A stretch of DNA of 64,000 bases. Source: Deinococcus arcticus (GTDB lineage: Bacteria; Deinococcota; Deinococci; Deinococcales; Deinococcaceae). Below the pieces are notes generated by a model that was not told the DNA's origin, did no database searches, and saw nothing but the letters and a program-made list of their open reading frames with translations. Positions within the stretch are counted from its first letter, which is position 1. Every line of letters starts with the position of its first letter. Location: contig NZ_PYSV01000007.1 of the NCBI RefSeq assembly GCF_003028415.1, forward strand, positions 133,237 through 197,236, written 5' to 3'. Positions 28,503-37,981 of the stretch are shown piece after piece. The position numbers and the translations under genes are program-made.

Positions 28503-29030
28503 TTACAGGCCCGTGCCGATGGTGTAGGTCAGCGTGCCGGTGAAGTTCTCGAAGCCGCGCGTGGCGATCACCGAGTACGCCACCGACGCGTTGCCGCCCG
28601 TGGTGAACTGCGCAATCCCGGTGATCAGGTTCTTGGCGGCCAGATCGTTGCCTGTGAAGTTCACGGTGGCGCCCGTGCCGCCGTTGCCCGCAGCGGCCGT
28701 GCCCACTGTGGGCGTCAGGCGGATGGTCAGGCCATCGGGGAGGGTGGTGGCGTTGGCGGCCAGCGCCAGCGACACCGTGATGGACCGGTCACCGTCGGCG
28801 GTGTTGTTCTGGGTTTCATAGGCCACGGTGGCGGTCCCGGCCGCCTGCGGGGTGGTGCCGAATTCGGCGTTCACGAAGTCCACCGAGAGGTTCCCGGTCA
28901 CTGTCAGGGTGTCGGTGCCGCTGTTGGTGGCGGTCACGGTGGTCTGCTGCGTCGCTGCCGTCGCGGCAGCCAGCACAGGAGAGGTGGAGCACAGGGCCAG
29001 AGCCGCCAGAATCACGTTGATCTTTTTCAT
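28503..29030 (-). CDS. Small secreted beta-rich subunit, pilin-like
   Basis: 175 residues. The signal peptide is KKINVILAALALCSTSPVLA. The mature part is Thr/Ala/Gly/Asn-rich with alternating strands (TVTATNSGTDTLTVTGNLSV, ATVAYETQNNTADGDRSITV, TGTLTYTIGTG), similar in style to fimbrial or spore-coat-U-type subunits. Its codon use is less GC-rich than that of the neighbours. ATG 29030 has a GGGAG site 7 nt upstream. It is the first gene of the operon, as expected for the major subunit. Confidence 0.6.
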   Translation of the reverse strand: MKKINVILAALALCSTSPVLAAATAATQQTTVTATNSGTDTLTVTGNLSVDFVNAEFGTTPQAAGTATVAYETQNNTADGDRSITVSLALAANATTLPDGLTIRLTPTVGTAAAGNGGTGATVNFTGNDLAAKNLITGIAQFTTGGNASVAYSVIATRGFENFTGTLTYTIGTGL

Positions 29031-29652
29031 GATGATCTCCCTTTCTTGCAGACAAGGTGTCCGTGATGGACGGAGGGTCCACCCAGAACGCGCCGAGTCG
29101 GTCGCACCACTTGCTCCCTCTGCCCGAGGTGCCCGGATTACAGGACAGAGATCAGCGCATCTCTTCGTTTGAGTCATCTCTGAACGAAGTGCCTGAAAGA
29201 TGGCGTCTGGGCGCTCACAGCGCTCTGACATGAGACAGATTGGGTGAGGATGAAGTCGGCCTGGACTGGCCAGAGCCCCGGGTGGGAGCACACCGGGGCA
29301 GGCCCCGCGCCCCGTTGAGCCGCTTTGCGGCCAGAACGCGCTCTGGGCGGACCAATCTTCACGGAAAGCTGGCGGTGGCAGGCGTCACACACTCCCATGG
29401 CGCTCCCCCTGAAGGTGCTGCATGAAGGTGCCCCGGGTCTGACAGGCGCTTTGTCAGGGCCCAGTCACCGCGGGCCTCTGGGCAGCGAAGAGCACCCTCT
29501 GCGTTGTGGCGGCACCCGGTGCGGGGGGCGTCTGACTGCGCGCCGCTGCCCTGATGCGGCGCAGGGCTCCAGAGGGCAGGAAGCTGGATCTGCCCCCCGG
29601 GCACGCGCAGGGAGACGGGAAAAACGGTGGCCTGGCCGCCACCGTTCACGGC
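29031..29652. other. Long gene-free region upstream of the subunit operon
   Basis: 622 nt with no supported gene on either strand. It contains the terminator of the fatty acid hydroxylase gene (29620-29646) and, on the minus strand, the probable promoter and leader of the subunit operon. No clear -10/-35 pair was fixed by eye. Long upstream regions are common for surface-structure operons under complex control. Confidence 0.45.
29620..29646 (-). terminator. Intrinsic terminator after the fatty acid hydroxylase gene
   Basis: A 9-bp stem (AACGGTGGC/GCCACCGTT, 29638-29646 with 29623-29631) runs into a T tract on the minus strand, directly after the stop codon at 29653. Confidence 0.85.
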
Positions 29653-30501
29653 CTAGCCGTCCTGTCCGGGCCGCCAGCCTGGGGGCCGGAGCAGATAATT
29701 CAGCCGCTCGCGCCAGGTGCGGGCCGCCTTCACGTCGCGCCACAGGGCGGCGAATTCGTGAAAGGCCACGCCGACAGGGTGATGGGTGTTGATGTTGTGC
29801 ACCAGCCCGTAGCGCACCCGCTCGGTTTCGGGCTGAAAGGTGCCCAGCAGGCGGTCCCAGATCATCAGGATGCCCGCATAATTCTTGTCCAGGTACACGT
29901 CGTTGCTGCCGTGGTGGGCGCGGTGGTGGCTGGGGGTATTGAACACGTACTCAATGGGCCGGGGCAGGCGCCCAATGCGCTCGGTGTGCACAAAAAACTG
30001 GTACAGCAGGTTCCACGACTGCGCCAGCAGCACTGTCCAGGGTTCAAAGCCCAGCAGCGGCAGCGGCAGCCAGAAGGGCAGCGCCGTCATGGGCACCCAG
30101 GTCTGGCGCAGGGCAGTGGACAGGTTGTAGTGCTGGCTGGAATGGTGCACCACATGGCTGGCCCAGAACAGGCGCACCTCGTGGCTGATCCGGTGAAACC
30201 AGTAATACGCAAAGTCGTCCAGAAAGAACAGCAGCACCCACACCCACCACGCGCTGGAGGGCAGGCGCAGCGGTGTCCACAGGTACAGGGCGGTGTAGAT
30301 GCCCAGCACCGCCGCCTTCCAGAACACGTTGATCAGCACGTTGCCCAGGCCCATGCTCAGGCTGGTCAGGGTGTCGCGCACGGCGTAGCCCATTTTCGGC
30401 TCACCGCGTTCATCGTGGTCGCCCAGAAAGCGGTAGGCGGCCCACTCAATCAGCAGCGACAGCGCGAACACCGGAATGGCGCGTTGCAGCAGGTCCATCA
30501 T
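29653..30501 (-). CDS. Fatty acid hydroxylase/sterol desaturase-family membrane protein
   Basis: 282 residues. The di-iron His boxes are HRISHE, HVVHHSSQHYN and HHRAHHG, with further His in HNINTHHPVG. Several membrane helices surround them (IPVFALSLLIEWAAYRFLG, WWVWVLLFFLDDFAYYWF). Family members use O2 at a di-iron site to hydroxylate or desaturate lipids. ATG 30501 overlaps the stop of the FadR-type gene (ATGA), so the two are co-translated, which suggests a fatty-acid substrate. Confidence 0.88.
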   Translation of the reverse strand: MMDLLQRAIPVFALSLLIEWAAYRFLGDHDERGEPKMGYAVRDTLTSLSMGLGNVLINVFWKAAVLGIYTALYLWTPLRLPSSAWWVWVLLFFLDDFAYYWFHRISHEVRLFWASHVVHHSSQHYNLSTALRQTWVPMTALPFWLPLPLLGFEPWTVLLAQSWNLLYQFFVHTERIGRLPRPIEYVFNTPSHHRAHHGSNDVYLDKNYAGILMIWDRLLGTFQPETERVRYGLVHNINTHHPVGVAFHEFAALWRDVKAARTWRERLNYLLRPPGWRPGQDG

Positions 30502-31175
30502 GGCTGGGCCCCCGGCCACAGGCGCAGGCTGTCCAGGGCGGTGGTCAGCGCGGCCTGCCGGGCAGTATCGGGGCCCAGGGCCAGCGCGGCGTGCAGGGCG
30601 CGGTAGTGCTCCAGGGCGCGGGCCTGGCGCGCGGTGTCCTGGAAGTACAGGGGCCCGGCCTGGGTATAGACCTCGTGAAAGGCGCCCAGCAGCAGCGGCG
30701 CCAGGGCGTTGCCGCTGCCCTGGGCGGCCAGCATCTGCACTGTCCAGTCAAAGGCGGTAAAGGCCTGCGGGGCGTCCGGGGTGCCGGGCGTGGGCGGGGC
30801 CCCCAGGTGCGCGCGCAGCGGCCCCGGGTCCAGGCGCGCCGAGGCCGCCATCCAGTGCGGCAGCAGCGCCGCGCGCAGGTCCAGCAGTTGCGGCACCAGC
30901 CCGCTCAGGTGTCCGGCACGTGACAGGTGCGCCAGCACCCGCAGGCCGCCCTCCTCGGGGTGGCACACGCGCGTGGGCTTGCCCTGGCGAATCTCCAGCA
31001 GGCCGTCGCGGGCCAGGCGTTGCAGCGCCTCGCGCAGGGTGGGGCGGGTCACGCCCAGTCCGGCGGCCAGTTCGCGTTCGGCGGGCAGCAGGCTGCCGGG
31101 AGGGTAGGTGCCGTCCAGCAAGCGCGAAAGCAGGGTTTCTTCGGCGTGCAGGGCGGGGCGCAGCGGCTGGGTCAT
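30498..31175 (-). CDS. fadR: FadR-type fatty acid regulator (GntR superfamily)
   Basis: 225 residues. The whole protein resembles E. coli FadR, not only the HTH: PPGSLLPAERELAAGLGVTR, LREALQRLARDGLLEIRQGK and PTRV (winged HTH), then VPQLLDLRAALLPHW, FTAFDWTVQMLAAQGSGNAL and LGAFHEVYTQAGPLYFQD in the acyl-CoA-binding domain. ATG 31175 has GGAGG 7 nt upstream; an earlier in-frame start at 31247 would run through the operator. A near-consensus FadR operator lies 31 nt upstream. It is co-translated with a fatty acid hydroxylase. By homology it would sense long-chain acyl-CoA. Confidence 0.88.
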   Translation of the reverse strand: MTQPLRPALHAEETLLSRLLDGTYPPGSLLPAERELAAGLGVTRPTLREALQRLARDGLLEIRQGKPTRVCHPEEGGLRVLAHLSRAGHLSGLVPQLLDLRAALLPHWMAASARLDPGPLRAHLGAPPTPGTPDAPQAFTAFDWTVQMLAAQGSGNALAPLLLGAFHEVYTQAGPLYFQDTARQARALEHYRALHAALALGPDTARQAALTTALDSLRLWPGAQP

Positions 31176-31205
31176 GCGGGGCCTCCGGGGGACGGGCAAA
31201 GTGGT

Positions 31206-31222
31206 CAGTGGTCTGACCAGTT
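31206..31222 (-). promoter_or_regulatory. FadR operator overlapping the fadR promoter
   Basis: On the minus strand the 17-mer AACTGGTCAGACCACTG agrees with the E. coli FadR consensus AACTGGTCNGACCAGTT at all but two specified positions, with a perfect TGGTC-N-GACCA core (31209-31219). A candidate promoter (TTGACA, 17-nt spacer, CAAACT) reads toward fadR, with its -10 overlapping the operator edge, so autorepression is likely. The divergent lysA -10 box lies about 30 nt away. Confidence 0.7.
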
Positions 31223-31267
31223 TGGGTGGTGGGCGCGTGGCTGTCAAGCCCCGCTACACTCGCCCCC

Positions 31268-32413
31268 ATGAGTCTGCCTGACGCCGCCCTGCACGCCGCC
31301 GCCCAAACCTACGGCACGCCGCTGTATGTCTACGACGCCGCCGAACTGGACGCCGCGCTGGCCCGAGTGCGCGCCGCCTTTGGGAACGCCCGGGTGCACT
31401 ACGCCATGAAGGCCAACCCCAACCTGACCCTGCTGCGGCGCCTGCAGGCGGCGGGGGTAGGCTTCGAGTGCGTGAGCACCGGCGAACTGGCGCGCGCCGC
31501 CCACATTGGGGCGCGGGGCGAGCACGTGCTGGTCAATGGTCCGGCCAAAACCGAGGCTGAATACCGGCTGGGCGGCGAACTGGGCGCCACCTTTATCCTG
31601 GACCGCGAAGAGGAGGTGGGGTTGCTGCCGCCTGCCGCCCGCGTGCTGGTGCGGGTCAATCCGGCCCTGAAGGTCAGCACCCACGACCACCTTGCCACCG
31701 GGTCGGCCAGCAGCAAATTTGGAGTCACGCCCGACCAGACGCCCAGGATTCTGGCGGCGCTGCGCGGCGCGGGGCACACTGCGCTGGGCCTGCACGTGCA
31801 TATCGGCAGTGCCATCCGCAACGCCGGGGACTTCACGGCCGCCTTTGCCCGGCTGCGCGACCTGCGCGCGCACACTGGCCCCCTGGCCGTGCTGGATGCT
31901 GGGGGCGGCTGGAGCCTGGACGCCGATCTGCACGGCATTGCGCGCGAAGCCCACGCGGCAGCGGCGGCGTACGGCGCCCAGCTGTGGGTGGAACCGGGCC
32001 GCTATCTGGTGGCCGGGGCCGGCACGCTGCTCACGCGCGTGGTGGGCACCAAGGTCACCGGCCGCCCCTTTGCGCTGGTGGACGCCGGCATGACCGAACT
32101 GCTGCGCCCCATGCTCTACAGCGCGCAGCACCCGGTGCGACCGCTGTGGGAGCGCCCCGGCGTGGGCCCCTGGGATCTGGCCGGGCCCGCGTGTGAAAGC
32201 GGCGACATCCTGGCGCGGAACGTGCCGTTGCCCGCGCCCCAGAGCGGCGACCTGCTGGCCATTGGCGAAGCCGGGGCCTACGGCGCCGCCATGAGCAGCA
32301 CCTACCTCACGCGCGCCCGCCCGGCCGAGGTGCTGTATGCGGCCGGCGAATGGACCGTCATTCGCCGCCGCGAGACCCCGCAGGCGATCTGGGCGCTGGA
32401 GGAGGCAGAGTAG
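31268..32413 (+). CDS. lysA: Diaminopimelate decarboxylase-family PLP enzyme
   Basis: 381 residues, alanine-racemase-like TIM barrel plus beta domain. The PLP Lys is in VHYAMKANPN, with GVGFECVSTGEL, LHVHIGSAI, VLDAGGG and GPACESGDIL, the Cys-Glu active-site motif. It would convert meso-diaminopimelate to lysine. Deinococcus relatives are thought to make lysine through the aminoadipate route, so the physiological substrate deserves testing. ATG 31268 has a TACACT box 7 nt upstream. Confidence 0.9.
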   Translation: MSLPDAALHAAAQTYGTPLYVYDAAELDAALARVRAAFGNARVHYAMKANPNLTLLRRLQAAGVGFECVSTGELARAAHIGARGEHVLVNGPAKTEAEYRLGGELGATFILDREEEVGLLPPAARVLVRVNPALKVSTHDHLATGSASSKFGVTPDQTPRILAALRGAGHTALGLHVHIGSAIRNAGDFTAAFARLRDLRAHTGPLAVLDAGGGWSLDADLHGIAREAHAAAAAYGAQLWVEPGRYLVAGAGTLLTRVVGTKVTGRPFALVDAGMTELLRPMLYSAQHPVRPLWERPGVGPWDLAGPACESGDILARNVPLPAPQSGDLLAIGEAGAYGAAMSSTYLTRARPAEVLYAAGEWTVIRRRETPQAIWALEEAE

Positions 32414-32479
32414 AACGCGGCGAAGCGAGCGAATGATGTGCTGTCACTCCTGCGCCATCGTCCGCTGAACGTCGCACGT

Positions 32480-33001
32480 TCACTGACAGTTATTGACTGC
32501 GCGCAGCGCGTCTTTAAAGCCGCGTGTTGAAAAGGTGTAATCCAGCGAAGATGCTTCCCGACGCAGCACGCGCATCACGATCTTTGAGGAGGCGTTTTTG
32601 AACGCGGCGAACACAATGTCGTCACGGGCAATGTCGAAAGCAAGGGCAGTTGCATCGGGCTCGTCATCTACCAGCGTGCCCTGGGTTGGAATGGTTTTGG
32701 CTTGCTGGCTGTCCACCCGGTACATCAGATTGGGGCCTTTGCCGGTGTCCAGTTGATCATCGCTGAGCAGCACGTTTTTGGTGTCCAGAAACGCATCAAT
32801 ACGTCCTGAACGGCAGTAGAAAATCATCATTGTTTCTGCGGCTGTATCATTCACTTCAGTCACAAAAATTCGGCTCTGGTTCTGGTCAGTCATGGCATCA
32901 AAGGACCTGGAGTAGTAGACATTAGTTCCAGGAATACGGACAATCTCTGCCGATGCAAGAGAACCAAGGGTCAGTAACCCCACGGAAAAAAGAGTTCGCA
33001 C
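32480..33001 (-). CDS. Secreted hypothetical protein
   Basis: 173 residues from GTG 33001, which has a TACACT box 7 nt upstream and starts directly with a signal peptide (VRTLFSVGLLTLGSLASA, cleavage before EIV). A longer frame starts at 33040 but would include the promoter box. Two Cys remain in the mature part. No family is recognised. Base composition is visibly less GC-rich than that of the flanking genes, as in the next gene, which suggests a transferred or fast-changing region. Confidence 0.6.
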   Translation of the reverse strand: MRTLFSVGLLTLGSLASAEIVRIPGTNVYYSRSFDAMTDQNQSRIFVTEVNDTAAETMMIFYCRSGRIDAFLDTKNVLLSDDQLDTGKGPNLMYRVDSQQAKTIPTQGTLVDDEPDATALAFDIARDDIVFAAFKNASSKIVMRVLRREASSLDYTFSTRGFKDALRAVNNCQ

Positions 33002-33166
33002 AGAAAAGAGTGTAATGAGTCTGTGCGGTCTGCGCTGCACATTTTGTTATGTGTATCGGGTGACTACCAGTCAAAACTTCTGGTACCCATGAAAAAGTTA
33101 GCTCCTGTAGGGTGTTTCTGTGACACACATGCGGTGCCAAGCTTCAAGGGCCGCTTACACTGAGGC

Positions 33167-33580
33167 ATGGCGGGTCGGAAGAAGGTCTTGTGGATTCTTG
33201 GGCTGATTCTTCTTGCTGTTATCCTTGGCGGCTTCCTGACATTCCGATCAGGTGAGCAGAACTCTGTCCTGTACGACCTAGGGATTGAACGCGGCGGAAG
33301 TGAAGTCCTCTGCAGCAACGGCCCCGGCCCTCTGGTGTTCTCCGGGACGTCCCAATCTCGCTTTTCAGCTGACATCAAGCGCGCCATGATCCAGAATGCG
33401 GCCCGCTTTCAGGCCACTTTGTCGGTGTGGCGTCCAGCCCAGGCGTTGGGCACGCTCTCTGGAGAAGAAGCCGACTGGACCCGAGGAGACCAGCGGTACG
33501 TGGTGCGCTTGGTGGCGCCTCAGTTCACGGACGAGGACGCCACCATCTGCCTTTTTGAAAGGCCTGACACGACGCCGTGA
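33167..33580 (+). CDS. Small single-pass membrane protein
   Basis: 137 residues. One N-terminal transmembrane helix (VLWILGLILLAVILGGFLTF) is followed by a soluble domain with two Cys (EVLCSNGPG, TICLFERP). ATG 33167 has a TACACT box 5 nt upstream. No family is recognised. It is divergent from the secreted gene at 32480-33001 across a short, AT-richer intergenic stretch. Confidence 0.6.
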   Translation: MAGRKKVLWILGLILLAVILGGFLTFRSGEQNSVLYDLGIERGGSEVLCSNGPGPLVFSGTSQSRFSADIKRAMIQNAARFQATLSVWRPAQALGTLSGEEADWTRGDQRYVVRLVAPQFTDEDATICLFERPDTTP

Positions 33581-33663
33581 GATGACATGGTGGACTTGAC
33601 CCGCGCACCGTGAAAGGGAGTCAGGTCCCACCTGGGAAAGTCTCGCCGCTGACCCACTGGGTC

Positions 33664-33805
33664 TGATACGGAGTGCCGTCCATTTCCGTAACATCCGGGA
33701 AAGAGCCGGATGTTCCTCCAATTTCCGGAACTTCGTCTCTTTTCCTGCTTCCTCCGGTCGGAACAATTCCGTAACACATGACGGAATTGTTCGGAACTCG
33801 TATGA
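33664..33805 (-). repeat. Diverged 142-bp copy of the 184-bp repeat (copy 3)
   Basis: Inverted relative to copies 1 and 2. Ends are TGATACGG and CGTATGA. It keeps the left hairpin (AATTCCG...ACGGAATT with a TGTG loop) and the right hairpin, here as ACATCCGG/CCGGATGT. The base changes in the right stem are paired, so the fold is kept while sequence drifts. The middle part with the 24-nt word is missing. Confidence 0.75.
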
Positions 33806-33875
33806 GAGCGTTATAAACACCTGAAGCGATCGTGAGCCAGGCAGAGCAGAGGGCCACCTGTAGCAGCCCTCCACC

Positions 33876-34259
33876 TCACTGGGTGGGGAACAGGACGCTC
33901 AATGCACGGGCAAGCTCAGGCAAAGGGAGCTCAGAATGCCCAAAGGACACCGCGCAGCCTTTCGCCCGCATCAGTGAGGCCATGGCAGGCCTGTAGTTCA
34001 GATACAGCGCCGTGCCGCTGAGTTCGTAGGACTGAATCACATCCAGAAACTCGACGCTGCTGGTATGGCGGTAGATCACGTGGCCCGGGAGTGCGGGCAC
34101 GCTCCTGAGCTCAATCAGGCTGGTGGTTTTCCCGGGATCGTCGCACAGGGACACGAAGACCTCGCCATCACCCTGAAGGCCGGCCACCGCGGCGTGGGCT
34201 GTAAAGCCAGTGTAGGCGTGCTGTTCAGGATGCAGCCCCAGAAGTCGCCTGACGTTCAC
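33876..34259 (-). CDS. Hypothetical protein
   Basis: 127 residues. The GTG start at 34259 has a TACACT box 6 nt upstream; the ATG one codon-phase away is followed at once by a stop. No motif or family is recognised (EVFVSLCDDPGKTTSLIELRS, VEFLDVIQSYELSGTALYLNYRPAMASL). It is divergent from the DUF4253 gene; the two starts are under 50 nt apart and may share control. Confidence 0.55.
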   Translation of the reverse strand: MNVRRLLGLHPEQHAYTGFTAHAAVAGLQGDGEVFVSLCDDPGKTTSLIELRSVPALPGHVIYRHTSSVEFLDVIQSYELSGTALYLNYRPAMASLMRAKGCAVSFGHSELPLPELARALSVLFPTQ

Positions 34260-34306
34260 ATGGCCAGTGTATAAGGCGCCTCCTCTTGTGCCATTTATGC
34301 TGACGT

Positions 34307-35071
34307 ATGCAGCCGCTTCCTTCCGTCCTCGCTGGCCAACCGACGCTTGGCAACGTGCAGGAGGTCGTCTTTCAGAGCCACATCGTGCTCACGTTCAGCG
34401 TCGCGGGTCAGGAAGCACTGCCCGTGTGGCAGCAGCTGACCGAGCAGCATGGTGACACGGGGCTGTGGCCCGTCATCACTGGACCCCGGCCGTTCGCTCC
34501 AAGCCGGGTTACGCCAGTGTCCTTTGCAGGTAACCTCCAGGGTCCTGACCTCATCGCCCATTGGCTCGTGGGAGAACAGGAGGATCCCGAGCTCGTGACG
34601 GAGATTGGACCTCTGGTCCTCAGCCTGGAGGAAGCGCAGCAGCATGCTGGCAGCGTGGCGCAGGACGCGCTGGTCCCCGCGTCCTGGCAGGAGGGGGTCG
34701 TCAGCAACCAGGACTGGCGGACCCGGCAGCCTTACCCCCAGGTGTTTCTGGCGTTGGTGCCCACGCAGGCGACCTGGGACGCCCCCACCTGGTTGGGGTT
34801 TGGGCGGTTCAATGGCTGTCCGCTCCCGGCCGAGCATCACGCCGTGCTGAAGTACTGGCACGACCAGTACAGCCTGCAGGTCATGTGCGTCACAGAAGAC
34901 ATGGTGGAATGTCGGGTGGAGCGCCCACCGACCGAAGCGGCCCAGGCGCTTGTGCTCGCCACCGAGCAGTTTGCGTACTGCCCTGACCTCGTTCATCAAG
35001 GCTGTGGGAGCGTGACTGAACTGGCGGGAGGGTTACTGCGCAGTCCCACATGGTCGTTCTGGTGGGATTGA
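34307..35071 (+). CDS. DUF4253-domain protein
   Basis: 254 residues. The C-terminal half matches the DUF4253 pattern: WDAPTWLGFGRFNGCP, HHAVLKYWHDQYSLQVMCVTEDMVECRVERPP, ATEQFAYCPDLV and the terminal SPTWSFWWD. The biochemical role of the family is unknown; in some genomes it lies near polymorphic-toxin genes, which is not evident here. ATG 34307 has a TATGCT box 5 nt upstream. Confidence 0.75.
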   Translation: MQPLPSVLAGQPTLGNVQEVVFQSHIVLTFSVAGQEALPVWQQLTEQHGDTGLWPVITGPRPFAPSRVTPVSFAGNLQGPDLIAHWLVGEQEDPELVTEIGPLVLSLEEAQQHAGSVAQDALVPASWQEGVVSNQDWRTRQPYPQVFLALVPTQATWDAPTWLGFGRFNGCPLPAEHHAVLKYWHDQYSLQVMCVTEDMVECRVERPPTEAAQALVLATEQFAYCPDLVHQGCGSVTELAGGLLRSPTWSFWWD

Positions 35072-35408
35072 GAGCGTTCACCTTCTTCGTGTCGCCCTTA
35101 AGCGCCGTCTGCCGAGTTGTGACTGGTCTTCAGGTGTACCGGTTGTCCCGTTCAAGCTCTTGGCTCCAGGTCCGTTCATGGTGGCTATAGACGGTGGGAC
35201 TCAACAGATTTTTTGCCGTCTCTCTTCCTCAGGCCGCGGGCGAGTCACTTTCGACTCGCCCGCTCTCCTGAAAGCGCTCCTGCTGAAGGACGTTGCACCT
35301 CACGGTGCGACTTTTCAGGAGGGTACCGAAAAGTCTCCACGCCCGGTGCAACGTCCTTTTTTCGAGACTCGCTCTGCTCGGTTGGTCCGGGGCTTGGCAG
35401 TGACCTGC
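35072..35408. other. Gene-free stretch with hairpin and palindromic repeat
   Basis: 337 nt. It holds an 11-bp hairpin GCGGGCGAGTC/GACTCGCCCGC at 35236-35263 and the palindromic repeat copy A at 35286-35381. No coding frame is supported. Confidence 0.5.
35286..35381 (+). repeat. Palindromic repeat family 2, copy A
   Basis: Inverted ends GGACGTTGCACC (35288-35299) and GGTGCAACGTCC (35345-35356) enclose nested inverted words (GACTTTTC...GAAAAGTC). They are followed by TTTTTTCGAGACTCGCTCTG. The second copy is at 39647-39742 in opposite orientation. The long stem plus T run also fits a strong terminator, so the family may be a dispersed terminator-like element. Confidence 0.75.
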
Positions 35409-36053
35409 TTAGAAGCTGCTGCTGCCGCCCACGCGCACGCCCTGGTAATAGGCGTAAGCCGCGCTGTAACACGCCGGGCGCGCGTACCAGCTCTTGGCGG
35501 CGCAGATGGCCTTCATGTTCGTGTGGAACACCTCGTCGCTGGTTTTGCGGTTGGCGTCGGTGCGCTGATACACCTTCAGGTTGCGGTAGGCGAAGTCATG
35601 CACGTTGCACGCGGGGCGGAAGTCCTCGCGGTAGCCCAGGCCTAGGCCGTCGGGCGCGCTGCAGCCGTCGCGGCCCCAGTCCAGGCCGGTGTAGGGCGCC
35701 GCTGTGCCGGCGTAGGCGCTGTACTGGCTGTTGTAGTTGCTCACGGTGCCCCAGCCCACGCGCTTGATGTACGCGAGGCGGTCACTGGCGTAGTCCAGCC
35801 CGGTGAGCGCCGGCACCTGCGGCAGGGTCAGGGCGGTGGGGCGCTCGCCGTACGCTTCCTGCAGCGCGGTGAGCAGGCCCGGGTCGTTGCCGTAGCGCGC
35901 CAGGATGGCCTGACTTTCCGCGTCCTGCAGTTCAGGGCGGGCCGCGTAGGCACTCACCGCGCTGTCGGCGGCGCCCTGCGCGGTGGGGGTGGTCTGGCCG
36001 CAAGCGGCAAGCAAGGCAGAGAGGAAGACGGCGGGAACCAGGGTTCTACGCAT
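35409..36053 (-). CDS. Prokaryotic phospholipase A2-like lipoprotein
   Basis: 214 residues. A lipobox (LLAACGQ) gives membrane anchoring. The PLA2 core is [28 protein letters not shown] with the catalytic His-Asp pair, then [15 protein letters not shown] and further Cys in [17 protein letters not shown]. This matches the bacterial/fungal secreted PLA2 family (Ca2+-dependent release of fatty acids from phospholipid sn-2). ATG 36053 has AAGGAG 8 nt upstream. Confidence 0.85.
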   Translation of the reverse strand: MRRTLVPAVFLSALLAACGQTTPTAQGAADSAVSAYAARPELQDAESQAILARYGNDPGLLTALQEAYGERPTALTLPQVPALTGLDYASDRLAYIKRVGWGTVSNYNSQYSAYAGTAAPYTGLDWGRDGCSAPDGLGLGYREDFRPACNVHDFAYRNLKVYQRTDANRKTSDEVFHTNMKAICAAKSWYARPACYSAAYAYYQGVRVGGSSSF

Positions 36054-36236
36054 AACGGACTCCTTGTCAAGCAGCGGTGGGTTGTGGTGCGTCTTTCATT
36101 CTAAGAACAACTGTCAGCAGAATGTCTAGAACCCGAGTCTAAAAATTCACAGTTCGCTCAGGGCCTGCGCCGGTTCCCGCGCGCCTCCCTGTGGCCGCAT
36201 CGGCGGGGATCGCGCACGCGGCGGGTATCATGGCGC

Positions 36237-36833
<597 letters not shown>

Positions 36834-36924
36834 GGGAGGGGCAGGCCTGTGGGGCAGGGCCCCTGTTTTAGCCCAGAAGAGCCCGCTTACTTCACTTCAC
36901 GCCATACCCGATAAATATTTCTTC

Positions 36925-37068
36925 ACGTGCCTCTCATGAATACTGGAGCCGGGTCCGGGACCATGAACGCTGGCGCGCCGCACGGGCGCGGTTTCGGGTC
37001 TTTCCTCCCCCAGCGGCATCCTGGACGTGCGTGGCAGCGTCCGCTTTTTCGTTTCGTGGAGTGACACA
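36925..37068 (+). promoter_or_regulatory. Structured leader of the TerC gene with terminator-like hairpin
   Basis: About 145 nt of leader between an AT-rich promoter region (CGATAAATATTTC near 36908) and the TerC start. Visible hairpins are GGTC-CGG-GACC, CGCGCC/GGCGCG and a final GGACG/CGTCC stem followed by GCTTTTTCG about 30 nt before the ATG. The last can act as an attenuator. The conserved core of the Mn2+ yybP-ykoY riboswitch, often found before terC genes, was not seen. Confidence 0.45.
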
Positions 37069-37070
37069 AC

Positions 37071-37844
<774 letters not shown>

Positions 37845-37872
37845 ACAGACGCCAGCTTATTCCCGCCCCACC

Positions 37873-37899
37873 CGCCCCCGCCCCGTCGCGGGGGCGTTT
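37873..37899 (+). terminator. Terminator after the TerC gene
   Basis: A 9-bp GC stem CGCCCCCGC/GCGGGGGCG (37873-37881, 37888-37896) is followed by a short TTT. Confidence 0.7.
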
Positions 37900-37981
37900 G
37901 CGGTGTGTCCACTGGCCGCGCGGCCCCACGGCAGGTCAGTCATGGGCTAGCATGGGCCCGCCTGAAGGAGAGGCCCACGTT

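Noticed and set aside
36838..37070. yybP-ykoY Mn2+ riboswitch before the TerC gene
   Set aside because: The conserved GGGGAGTA and CTACC-type core segments were not found, so only a structured leader is claimed.
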